This document shows, piece after piece, positions 32,887 to 40,080 of a stretch of 40,080 nt of DNA. The DNA lies in contig NZ_SZNH01000012.1 in the NCBI RefSeq assembly GCF_005869855.1, forward strand, positions 68,006-108,085, in the 5' to 3' direction. The notes beneath the pieces were generated by a model. The model made no database searches. It had not been told where the DNA came from and was given only the letters and a program-made list of their open reading frames with translations. Position 1 is the stretch's first letter, and every line of letters begins with the position of its first letter. Position numbers and translations under genes: made by a program. The stretch is from Nostoc sp. PA-18-2419 (GTDB lineage Bacteria > Cyanobacteriota > Cyanobacteriia > Cyanobacteriales > Nostocaceae).

Positions 32887-35800
32887 TCAAGCTGAAGGCG
32901 GAGTGTTTGGAAGGGCAGAGGGTTGAGCAGTTGAGTTTGCTATATTAAGCAAGCCTTCAGGTATGTTTTGTGCTTTATCCAACCCTCGCGCATCCTTCCA
33001 ATTTGTATGCTCATCCCAAGTAATATTGCTAAGTTTAGCACCGTCGAGGTTAGCGCCTCTTAGGTTAGCGCTTGAGAGGAGAGCGCCTCTTAGGTTAGCG
33101 CCATCGAGGTAAGCGCCTTCGAGGTTAGCGCCTTCGAGGTTAGCGCCATCGAGGTAAGCGCCATCGAGGTAAGCACCTTCGAGGTTAGCGCCATCGAGGT
33201 TAGCGCCATCAAGGTTAGCACCTTCGAGGTTAGCGCCTTTGAGGTTAGCGCCTAAGAGGTAAGCGCCTTCGAGGTAAGCGCCTTCGAGGTAAGCGCCTTC
33301 GAGGTAAGCGCCTTCGAGGTTAACGTCTTCGAGGTTAGCGCCTCTTAGGTAAGTGCGTCTTAGGTAAGCGCCTCTTAGATGAGCGCTTGAGAGGTGAGCG
33401 CCTTCGAGGTTAGCACCATTGAGGTTAGTACCATTGAGGTGAGCGCCTTCGAGGTGAGCACCATTGAGGTTAGCACCATTGAGGTTAGCGCCTCTTAGGT
33501 GAGCGCTTTTGAGGTTAGCGCCTTCGAGGTGAGCGCCTTCGAGGTGAGCACCATTGAGGTTAGCACCATTGAGGTTAGCGCCTCTTAGGTTAGCGCCTTC
33601 GAGGTGAGCGCCTGAGAGAAAATAACCAACAGTTGCTGAAAAAGTATTTAAAGTAATGCTGTTGCTGTAATTAACAATTAGAAGCAATCGCTGATTATCA
33701 AAATTATCAGTGTTCTCTTTACCACAGGGATAAAAAACAATATTGTCTTTTAATTCATCTTTATTTTTGACATAACGATGTAACTCTAAAAGTAAAATAA
33801 TCACATTTAGACCAGTGTATATATCTACTTCTCTTAATCCCAACGTTATATTGTGTGTTTGAAATTTTCGCATCTGGTTTAGAGGCAAACTTTCAGACTG
33901 TGCATTAATAAATTCTCCTCGATACCAACATTCATAAAAATATTCCAAGCGTTCAAATAATTTTAGATGCTGAAATTGCTTATTTGCATCAATTAAAGCA
34001 ATTAAATAATCAACAATTTCTTGTGTTAATCCACCATAACTTAGTAAGTCATAAATTTCTTTTGCTACCTGCTCATCATCGTTAATGACAAATATTTCCC
34101 GCTTACCTTTCTGTTCTACTTTTATCCATCTCTCAAAACTTTCTGCTATCTTTTGAGCGCATAAAAACTCACCAAAACTTTTGTGAATAAATTCTACAGC
34201 ACCCTCTGTTGACTCAGACGCTTTTGCTGGTCGTAAATAAAATGCTGCTAGCGCGTTTCTTAAGGGATTTTCACCAAGATTCTGTTGAGCTTTCTCCAAC
34301 ATCTCTCGTGCTGATTTATCACTTTTGAGGCGTTCCTCGATTGTTTTAATTGAAGTCCATTCTCTCCCTGATTGAGTAACACATAATCCGGCTTCAGTTA
34401 AAATAAGCCGCAAGTCTTCTGTATCAAATTCTGTAAGTTGCTGATTAAGTTTTTCTGGGCGCTGTTTTGTTAAAACCCAATCCAGCATCGTTTGATAAAT
34501 TATTATTTTCGCCTGAGTGCCGCTAGCACCTTCAAACATTTTAATCGTTAATTCATTATCTCGGTGCATTGCTGCTAAAAGGTATAATAGCAGTGGTTCT
34601 CGCCCTAATTCTTTAACACGCTCAGGACAATTTTTAGCTTCTATAAACTTCTGAAATCCTTCTGCTTTATCTTGTCCAAATAATGCACCCCACTGTTCTA
34701 ACCACTGCTTTTGGAGTCGGTCATCCATTAAAGCAATTTCTACCTTTTCTAAATTGGTAGGAATCCGATTCTCAATACCATGTAAAGCCGATTCTCTACC
34801 AGTTACTATAAATTTGTGCCTACATCCTGTTTGTGCTTGGTAATTTCCGACTTGCCCGATAAAATCTTCAATTCCTTTGGCTGTTCTTCCTTCAAAACGT
34901 AATTCATCAAAACCATCTAGTATAAATAAATATCGAGTATTGCGGTCGCTCAACCAATCATCGCGATTGGTAAAGCTTTCTCTAACAGCTGCACGAAGAG
35001 TATTTTCAATATTTGGTTCAAAAGCATCTATATCTCTTAGTCTAATTAATAGTGGTGTCCAAACTGGGTGAAGGTGTTCTCTGACCCAATTTGCAAACAT
35101 TTTACAAAACACACTTTTCCCTCGGCCTGGGCCTGCTTGAATAAAAATAACTTGGTCATTTTTTTCAGCTTTATTCAGTTGCTCTTTTACCCAATTCTCT
35201 AAATTAACAGCCGATTTATTTTGTTTAGGTTTATCATTGCTATCTAACAACTCAGCTTCCAAAGATACATAAATCTTAGGAATTGTAAAATCTTCACCTA
35301 TTACCTTCCACCGCTCAATTAATATTGGATCTCTTGGTGAGGGTGATATCTGCTCCTTCAGGTATGACTCTATGCTGGCGTATTTCTCATTAGCCCTTAT
35401 TTCTGGTGCTGCCGTTATAGCCAAATTTAAAGCTTGGACTACATCTTCTGGCTCGTATGATAAAAGTTGTTTTATATAGTTATACGTGTCCCATGCAACC
35501 CACCCTGTAACTAGGGAAGCAACCTCCGAACTAATTCCTTTTATTTCTAGGTAAGTGGATAATTCTTGATTTAATGCTTGCCCTAATATTGAATTTGAAA
35601 AATCCGTCAGTGCTTCTTTAGCTTCACTATTACTTAGTTCTACTTCTTTGAGTTGATTAAACTGAGGTTTAACTTCCTGCTCTTTTATCTCTGCACTCAG
35701 CTTACTTTTTAACCAAACATTTCTCTGTACTAAAGCATTAAAACTATTTATATAAGCTAATGGGCAAGCAAGAGCTACCCATTCTTCGATCTCAAACTCT

Positions 35801-36033
35801 TTATTTGTTTTCTCGCGCAGTGATGTCAAGCCTTTTCGGGCAATACCTACAAACGATAACCCAGCAGCGATTACTGGTGCTGCTGGGGCAGTAGTTAGTA
35901 CACCGAGGGCGATCGCAAATTCTAGGACAGCTTTAGAAACCTCTGCCCCAGACTCTACAATATCTTCAGCTTTTTCTAGCTGCTGCTGGGGCTTAGAAAT
36001 CAAACTCTGCCAAACTTGCTTGATTTTTACCAC
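32887..36033 (-). CDS. NACHT-type STAND ATPase with C-terminal pentapeptide repeats
   Basis: This 1048-residue protein starts at GTG with AGGAAA upstream. Residues 30-75 form a hydrophobic helical N-terminal domain (KAVLEFAIALGVLTTAPAAP and VIAAGLSFVGIARKGL) that could contact membranes. The NACHT domain has Walker A AGPGRGKS (300-307) and Walker B RYLFILDGFDEL (368-379), with a Gly-Arg-Glu (VTGRES) sensor-like site after it. A helical region follows with HKSFGEFLCAQKIAESFERW. From about 807 to 1000 there are some 38 A(N/H/Y)LxG pentapeptides forming a beta-helix. Bacterial NACHT proteins include several proven phage-defence genes, so immunity is plausible; the ligand is unknown. Confidence 0.85.
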   Translation of the reverse strand: MVKIKQVWQSLISKPQQQLEKAEDIVESGAEVSKAVLEFAIALGVLTTAPAAPVIAAGLSFVGIARKGLTSLREKTNKEFEIEEWVALACPLAYINSFNALVQRNVWLKSKLSAEIKEQEVKPQFNQLKEVELSNSEAKEALTDFSNSILGQALNQELSTYLEIKGISSEVASLVTGWVAWDTYNYIKQLLSYEPEDVVQALNLAITAAPEIRANEKYASIESYLKEQISPSPRDPILIERWKVIGEDFTIPKIYVSLEAELLDSNDKPKQNKSAVNLENWVKEQLNKAEKNDQVIFIQAGPGRGKSVFCKMFANWVREHLHPVWTPLLIRLRDIDAFEPNIENTLRAAVRESFTNRDDWLSDRNTRYLFILDGFDELRFEGRTAKGIEDFIGQVGNYQAQTGCRHKFIVTGRESALHGIENRIPTNLEKVEIALMDDRLQKQWLEQWGALFGQDKAEGFQKFIEAKNCPERVKELGREPLLLYLLAAMHRDNELTIKMFEGASGTQAKIIIYQTMLDWVLTKQRPEKLNQQLTEFDTEDLRLILTEAGLCVTQSGREWTSIKTIEERLKSDKSAREMLEKAQQNLGENPLRNALAAFYLRPAKASESTEGAVEFIHKSFGEFLCAQKIAESFERWIKVEQKGKREIFVINDDEQVAKEIYDLLSYGGLTQEIVDYLIALIDANKQFQHLKLFERLEYFYECWYRGEFINAQSESLPLNQMRKFQTHNITLGLREVDIYTGLNVIILLLELHRYVKNKDELKDNIVFYPCGKENTDNFDNQRLLLIVNYSNSITLNTFSATVGYFLSGAHLEGANLRGANLNGANLNGAHLEGAHLEGANLKSAHLRGANLNGANLNGAHLEGAHLNGTNLNGANLEGAHLSSAHLRGAYLRRTYLRGANLEDVNLEGAYLEGAYLEGAYLEGAYLLGANLKGANLEGANLDGANLDGANLEGAYLDGAYLDGANLEGANLEGAYLDGANLRGALLSSANLRGANLDGAKLSNITWDEHTNWKDARGLDKAQNIPEGLLNIANSTAQPSALPNTPPSA
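33040..33612 (-). repeat. Tandem 15-bp coding repeats (pentapeptide array)
   Basis: About 38 units of the 15-bp type GCCTTCGAGGTTAGC (+ strand view) encode LEGAN-like pentapeptides. The near-identity of many units implies recent expansion by slippage or unequal crossing-over, which can change the length of the sensor or binding surface. Confidence 0.85.
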
Positions 36034-36258
36034 TGCTCAATTTCCTATGTGAGGTTTTGCTACTGAAACTACATCGTATGCGCCTTGCCGGACTGTAGCA
36101 CAACCTCTATCTGACTTTTCCTGTTAAGTCTTGAAAAGCTTGCTGGCAAAGGATTTAAGAAACAGCAGCGCAAATACGGTAAAGTAATTGAAATTGGGTG
36201 CTAAAGGTGACAAGCAATGCTGGATTAGTGGGAGAAAAATTTTGCAACCTGTGATTTA

Positions 36259-36294
36259 GGCGATAAGCCTGACGGCATGGCTTCGCTTACCGCC
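36259..36294. repeat. Short palindromic interspersed repeat
   Basis: GGCGATAAGC and GCTTACCGCC are inverted with one mismatch around GACGGCATGGCTTC. It lies in the 398-bp gap 36034-36431, which otherwise shows no gene. Confidence 0.5.
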
Positions 36295-36431
36295 GATTGA
36301 ATGAGTGCGCAATGTCGATAGGTTATGCTCTTAGTTTTGGATTTGGCAAAGCACTGTCAGAAATTTTTAGCAGTGGAACCGCATTTTCTTTTCCACATCC
36401 CCTGAAAAGTTAGGGAGGTTGACGAGTCAAG

Positions 36432-37478
36432 TTAGATACAGAAACGAGAAGAGCCATCGAGATACGCATTCAACTGCTCCATAATCGACTGAACTCGGGG
36501 TGGTCCCCAAGCGAGCACCTCAGAGTTTGTAGAGCTGAGGATGAAGTTGAGGGTGACTAGGTCTCGCATCGCTTTAAATATCATGAGCTGTGCCGATGTC
36601 GTTGTGGGAAGGGGGCGAATGCGATCGTAGCTGGTCAGATAGGCATCACGCAGCTGTTGGTACTCCCCTAGATTGCGAGCAAGGCGACGGTAAGTCGAGT
36701 CGAGCACTGAAGCCACGTCATAGAGAAAGAAACCCCAGCCGCAATCGTCGAAATCAATCACACCTGTCTCGCCATCATGAATAAGGATATTATCGCGATG
36801 CAGATCACCGTGGATAAGGCCCCAAGCATCTTCGCTTGATCTAAGCTTGTGCAGGTCGTTCAACAGCACGTTGCGTACAGACGCGAGTATATTGAGTTGC
36901 GCATCTTCGAGAGGGACACTACTAACCTCAAGAGATCCGCCTCCTGACAGCCTGGATTCGAATACCGAGAAAGGACCGAACAGTTGATGCCAATCCCAAC
37001 TTGGTCGGACAAAGCCCACAGGTACTGAGAAATGCGTAGCGAGGAGATGCATATGTCCAGTGATCTCGCCAAGTTGGGAGAAAAATGTAGGTTCAATGGG
37101 GGGTGACGGATGTTCGCCTTCAACCCAGCGCAGGACTACTGCGAGGTGTGGCTCGCTTGGATCAGCGGTGGGTAGATCTGTCACTAGCTGACCGTCGCAG
37201 TTGACGACCGGCAGCGGAACTGGAAATTTCGCCTTACTCCCAAGCCACTCCAGCCACTTCATCTCAGAGAGCTGTCTAGCAGAATCGTGTCCGGCAAGGG
37301 CACCGAGACGAAGAACGTAGTCTTTCCCATCGCCGTCTGTAAGACGGTATACCGCGTTGTCCTCGTATTGCAACAGTCGATAGCGCACCCCGTAGAGAGG
37401 GTAGCCTGCAATAGCTTGGGCAACACGCTTCTCAAGCTGGCGGAGTTGCCCGTCATGATTTAGCTCAGTAAAGTGCAC
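36432..37478 (-). CDS. Aminoglycoside-phosphotransferase-fold kinase, small-molecule substrate unknown
   Basis: This 348-residue protein has a protein-kinase-like APH fold. The catalytic loop is LIHGDLHRDNILI (Asp as base, Asn for Mg2+), and the metal-binding Asp is in GVIDFDDCGWG. N-terminal lobe strands precede it (YEDNAVYRLTDGDGKDYVLR). Relatives phosphorylate choline, homoserine or antibiotics; the fold does not tell which. It starts at GTG with AGGAGG six bases upstream, fixing the start. The gene is visibly richer in GC than its neighbours and is flanked by a transposase remnant, so it may have been acquired. Confidence 0.82.
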   Translation of the reverse strand: MHFTELNHDGQLRQLEKRVAQAIAGYPLYGVRYRLLQYEDNAVYRLTDGDGKDYVLRLGALAGHDSARQLSEMKWLEWLGSKAKFPVPLPVVNCDGQLVTDLPTADPSEPHLAVVLRWVEGEHPSPPIEPTFFSQLGEITGHMHLLATHFSVPVGFVRPSWDWHQLFGPFSVFESRLSGGGSLEVSSVPLEDAQLNILASVRNVLLNDLHKLRSSEDAWGLIHGDLHRDNILIHDGETGVIDFDDCGWGFFLYDVASVLDSTYRRLARNLGEYQQLRDAYLTSYDRIRPLPTTTSAQLMIFKAMRDLVTLNFILSSTNSEVLAWGPPRVQSIMEQLNAYLDGSSRFCI

Positions 37479-37530
37479 TTCATGCCTCCTTTATGCCTCA
37501 GCAGCAAAAACAGATATCCTCCAGGCGAAA

Positions 37531-37891
37531 GTTTTAAAATCAGGGTGTCAAGTAGAACGATACAGACTTGCCGCTGATGGGATCAAGACAATACTATTGT
37601 TTTTTAAGTGTAATTGCTGTTGAATTGTTGCAATTGACTTATCTACACCGCACTCAGCCAACTGCCGATGCAATTGTTATCCTCAATCCCCTTGAGATCC
37701 GCATTTTGAAAGCTAAATCACCCAAACTACCCAAGACATTTACAGTTAGTTGGGCTGTGCAAGCGATCGCTCGTTTAGGGGGTTACTTAGAACATCGACA
37801 TAAAACCCCTATTGGTATCCAGGTACTGTGGCGAGGCTGGTTAAAATTGCACGACCTCTGTGAGGGTTGGCAGCTTGCAAAAGAGACTTAA
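37531..37891 (+). pseudogene. IS4-type transposase remnant with frameshift
   Basis: The frame at 37531 reads VLKSGCQVERYRLAADGIKT, the end of the catalytic domain of Tn5/IS4-like transposases. A shift near 37590 moves to the next frame, reading LSVIAVELLQLTYLHRTQPT and later VSWAVQAIARLGGYLEHR then VLWRGWLKLHDLCEGW to the stop. The N-terminal two thirds are missing. It lies directly beside the kinase gene, which begins 52 bp away on the other strand. Confidence 0.7.
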
Positions 37892-37960
37892 CGGGAAAAG
37901 ATAGCAACCTCTATGACCACTCCCCATTCCCACAAATTGCTAGAGTGAATCCCCGGCGAC

Positions 37961-38149
37961 TTATTTTTGGGGTTGTTGCTCGCCACCAGAAGCCGGCTGT
38001 TGCACTAAATAGCCCAGCACGGCTGTAGCAAGACCAGTCAACGTTGAGGCTAATTGATGATTAATTACACCAGTACCACCGAGCAAAGTTGACCCGCCGG
38101 CAACTAAACCCAAAATTGTACTGAGAGTGTTGAGAGTTGATTTAGACAT
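37961..38149 (-). CDS. Small hydrophobic protein, holin-like size
   Basis: This 62-residue protein has a helix at about 10-30 (STILGLVAGGSTLLGGTGVI) and a second at about 33-48 (LASTLTGLATAVLGYLV), with a polar C-terminal tail ending GGEQQPQK. Two short membrane helices, the small size and the final position in an operon suggest a holin or other membrane peptide, but I do not recognise a family. No strong ribosome binding site is visible. Confidence 0.5.
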   Translation of the reverse strand: MSKSTLNTLSTILGLVAGGSTLLGGTGVINHQLASTLTGLATAVLGYLVQQPASGGEQQPQK

Positions 38150-38197
38150 TTGAATTACTGCTCATTAACGTGTTGATAGTATTCCCAGGCTCAGAAG

Positions 38198-38557
38198 TTA
38201 ATTTTCGTTTTCGTCTTCGTCTGGGTCAGCGACAGGCTGAGAGCGAATAATAAACCCAGTATGTTTTTCTAGGTGGCGTTGGATATCAATAATGTGAAAA
38301 TTCAGCCTGCTGGACTTATGCTTAATCATCTGCTTTAGTCCGCGTGCTATATCAGATTGCCATTCCTTACGAACTGTATAATCAGTCTTGTGTGTAAAGA
38401 AATCCATCTGAATTAAATGAACTTCCTTTCTAAGTTCATCTGAAACTTTATCGATTTCTCGATAAATTGCTGCTTCCATATGGCTAATGCGATAAACAAT
38501 AGCAACCAGCGCAAAAATTCCTAAAAGTACATCAATTGAATTTTTTAAATCAATCAT
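38198..38557 (-). CDS. Membrane-anchored coiled-coil protein, unknown
   Basis: From the ATG at 38557 this is 119 residues: one helix (IDVLLGIFALVAIVYRI), then a charged coiled coil (MEAAIYREIDKVSDELRKEV) and an acidic end (VADPDEDENEN). An ATG further upstream (38653) adds 32 residues with a second hydrophobic stretch; the shorter form gives one clean anchor. The longer form would overlap the previous gene by 26 bp. It is part of the small-gene operon. The function is unknown; spanin-like or tail-associated roles are possible. Confidence 0.5.
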   Translation of the reverse strand: MIDLKNSIDVLLGIFALVAIVYRISHMEAAIYREIDKVSDELRKEVHLIQMDFFTHKTDYTVRKEWQSDIARGLKQMIKHKSSRLNFHIIDIQRHLEKHTGFIIRSQPVADPDEDENEN

Positions 38558-38627
38558 TGTATGTAGTGGGCATTGGCAAAAGTTATTGAGTATTAGAAAA
38601 CAGCAAATTGATGCTAAATATGAGAAT

Positions 38628-39110
38628 TTAAAGAGCATCAATTTTGCTTTCAATCCGTGGTAAATCTACGTTGATAATTTGATTAATTAAGTCTTCAGTA
38701 GTATCAGATTCAGTGCCAATATATTTAAAGACACTAAAACTGACATCTTGAAACCACTTAGGAACATCAAGCGAAAGTGAATACGTTTGTGTCAGCTTCG
38801 GAAAGATAATTAAAGTAATTCGATTGAGCCAGATTTTGCGCTTCTGCACAGCTTCCGAATCTGGCAATCCTCCAACCAGTATTCCTAAAGCAATTTTTTG
38901 GTTAATAAAACCGCCAAAATACCAAGTCGGCTTGGCAGTACTACAAGTAACTGAAACTGCGATGATGTGCTTATCCAGCAGTATTGGAATTGTAATTGTG
39001 GGAATTGGTCTATAACTTTGACCATCAGCACTAACTACTGCATTCGCTGAACTTGTATAAACGCTCTCCCAGTTATTCGAGTTACCAAGTTGTAAAACTG
39101 GGTCGCCCAT
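38628..39110 (-). CDS. Unknown beta-rich protein of the small-gene operon
   Basis: This 160-residue protein is not recognised. It starts MGDPVLQLGNSNNWESVYTS and contains ITIPILLDKHIIAVSVTCST and IALGILVGGLPDSEAVQKRK; it is predicted rich in beta strands. There is no signal peptide. The gap to the gene before it is 41 bp. A structural or phage-like role fits the operon but is only inferred. Confidence 0.5.
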   Translation of the reverse strand: MGDPVLQLGNSNNWESVYTSSANAVVSADGQSYRPIPTITIPILLDKHIIAVSVTCSTAKPTWYFGGFINQKIALGILVGGLPDSEAVQKRKIWLNRITLIIFPKLTQTYSLSLDVPKWFQDVSFSVFKYIGTESDTTEDLINQIINVDLPRIESKIDAL

Positions 39111-39151
39111 ACTAACTACTTTTTAAGCTTAGTTGCAGTTCTGAATAAGTC

Positions 39152-39385
39152 TTAAAGTAAGATTTTTTCTCCTTCAAGATTTTCCTCGACTATTTCCAAA
39201 TAATCATCAATATCAACTTCACACAGTTCTAAAATGTCTAAATAATCTTCAAAGCTAATCGAACCTTCGATAAAACGTTTTTGAGCAAGCTCTGCACATT
39301 CTAATTGCTCGATTAGTTTTAATGATTCACTCTCGGACATTCCCTCAGTTGTGACAATCCTCAGTTGGAGAATGTCTTCAAGCAT
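39152..39385 (-). CDS. Small acidic helical protein, unknown
   Basis: This 77-residue protein is highly acidic, with helices such as SESLKLIEQLECAELAQKRF and YLDILELCEVDIDDYLEIVE. It follows the preceding gene after 2 bp, so the two are co-translated. Size and charge are like phage assembly chaperones or scaffold parts, without proof. Confidence 0.5.
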   Translation of the reverse strand: MLEDILQLRIVTTEGMSESESLKLIEQLECAELAQKRFIEGSISFEDYLDILELCEVDIDDYLEIVEENLEGEKILL

Positions 39386-39387
39386 AA

Positions 39388-39975
39388 TTAAAATTTCTCA
39401 GGTTTGAAAGAAACACCACGATTAGTCCCTGGAGCTGTAACCTTAGTAATAATTGCAGCCTTAACACTTTTGTAGGTGTTATGTGTTGTACCAATACCAA
39501 AAGGATAAGTATAGGTTTTTATTGCTTTCTTTTTGTAGCTATTTCCAGTTATTTTCGATTGAATTGGTGAACCGGCACCTGTTGGGACAACTGAAACAGT
39601 AGCTTTAGCTGGCACAAAACCTTTAACTTTCTCCAACCCCACATTATTTGTTGGAGTCGTATCAATATTTAAATCATCTGAAGCATTTAAGCCTGTATTT
39701 GCAATACCGGATAATGCTCTGCCTGAAATATTAACCAAGTATCTGGTAGTAGAGGTACTCAAATCAGCGAAAGCTTTGAGAGAGCAAGAGGTTTCGTCAC
39801 CAGGGAGGCTGTCTGCATTGCGAGTAACCTTAACAACTACCTTGCCCGCTTTAAAGTCCTGAAATTTCCTCAATTGGGTTCCTTCTGGTGCATCTGGAAC
39901 TACAGAGTTTTCATTAGCTCCTGGTGGACGCAGGTACTTTAAGGCTGATTTTAAATTATTGAATCGTCGAGCCAT
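39388..39975 (-). CDS. Unknown Thr/Val-rich protein, possible structural protein
   Basis: This 195-residue basic protein is low in cysteine and rich in Thr, Val, Gly and Lys, and probably beta-structured (KAGKVVVKVTRNADSLPGDE, RYLVNISGRALSGIANTGLN, AAIITKVTAPGTNRGVSFKP). It is first in the operon with a weak AAAGAT ribosome binding site. The composition fits a capsid- or fibre-like structural protein, but I recognise no family. The operon may extend beyond the window. Confidence 0.5.
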   Translation of the reverse strand: MARRFNNLKSALKYLRPPGANENSVVPDAPEGTQLRKFQDFKAGKVVVKVTRNADSLPGDETSCSLKAFADLSTSTTRYLVNISGRALSGIANTGLNASDDLNIDTTPTNNVGLEKVKGFVPAKATVSVVPTGAGSPIQSKITGNSYKKKAIKTYTYPFGIGTTHNTYKSVKAAIITKVTAPGTNRGVSFKPEKF

Positions 39976-40080
39976 ATCTTTAATCTTTCAAGTATGAGGG
40001 TCTAAATTAATACTGCCCAAGAAAAAATTGAATATATAATGTTTTTCAGCCTCGCGTTATAACATAAACCCTTTGGGTTT

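Noticed and set aside
33040..33612. CRISPR or non-coding tandem array
   Set aside because: The 15-bp units are contiguous without spacers and encode pentapeptides in frame within a long gene.

Overview
The window looks like chromosomal DNA of a filamentous, probably heterocyst-forming cyanobacterium of the Nostoc/Anabaena type. The evidence is the many GCGATCGC (HIP1) octamers, a DevBCA-type glycolipid exporter, nitrogenase genes, Nostocales-type protein families (DUF1822, a vWA-MoxR-associated AAA protein, a cyanobacterial sigma-like factor) and numerous small interspersed repeats and decayed insertion sequences.

Region 1 (about 0.1-17.5 kb, all + strand after a decayed IS) is a compact biosynthetic cluster for an aromatic polyketide made by a type II (dissociated) polyketide synthase. 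It holds a HemW-like radical SAM enzyme, a discrete acyl carrier protein, three tandem SRPBCC cyclase/aromatase paralogues, an FAD oxidoreductase, a DUF2461 protein, a PF04199 metal-dependent cyclase, a fourth SRPBCC-like protein, a KS-alpha with an intact Cys-His-His triad, and a chain-length factor (KS-beta) lacking all three residues. Downstream come three glutathione-transferase-fold proteins (one with the CPWA motif of glutathionyl-hydroquinone reductases), an O-methyltransferase and a DevB-DevC-DevA export system. No ketoreductase, acyltransferase or phosphopantetheinyl transferase is visible. The likely product is therefore an unreduced, cyclised, O-methylated phenol or quinone that is exported; its structure cannot be read from the sequence. 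This is the strongest candidate for an undescribed system.

Region 2 (17.4-21.9 kb) contains an IS4-type remnant, a sigma-like factor with a DUF1822 partner (- strand) and, divergently, a vMAP/AAA-like signalling ATPase.

Region 3 (21.9-30.8 kb, - strand) is a metal and nitrogen-fixation block. In order of transcription it has an XRE regulator with a molybdate-type periplasmic-binding-like domain, nifH (or vnfH), nifE, nifN, a small membrane protein, a dead HsdR fragment carrying an in-frame repeat insertion, a Mop molbindin and a luciferase-like flavin monooxygenase. There is no nifD or nifK here, which suggests an accessory (alternative or second) nitrogenase set rather than the main nif cluster.

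Region 4 (30.8-40 kb) is accessory DNA. It has two small unknown genes, a hairpin MITE, a 45-nt 3' fragment of tRNA-Phe with its terminator (a probable integration scar), a 1048-residue NACHT ATPase with pentapeptide repeats (possible phage defence), a GC-richer aminoglycoside-phosphotransferase-fold kinase, another transposase remnant and a five-gene - strand operon of small unknown proteins ending in a holin-sized hydrophobic protein. The last group looks phage- or satellite-like and runs up to the right edge.
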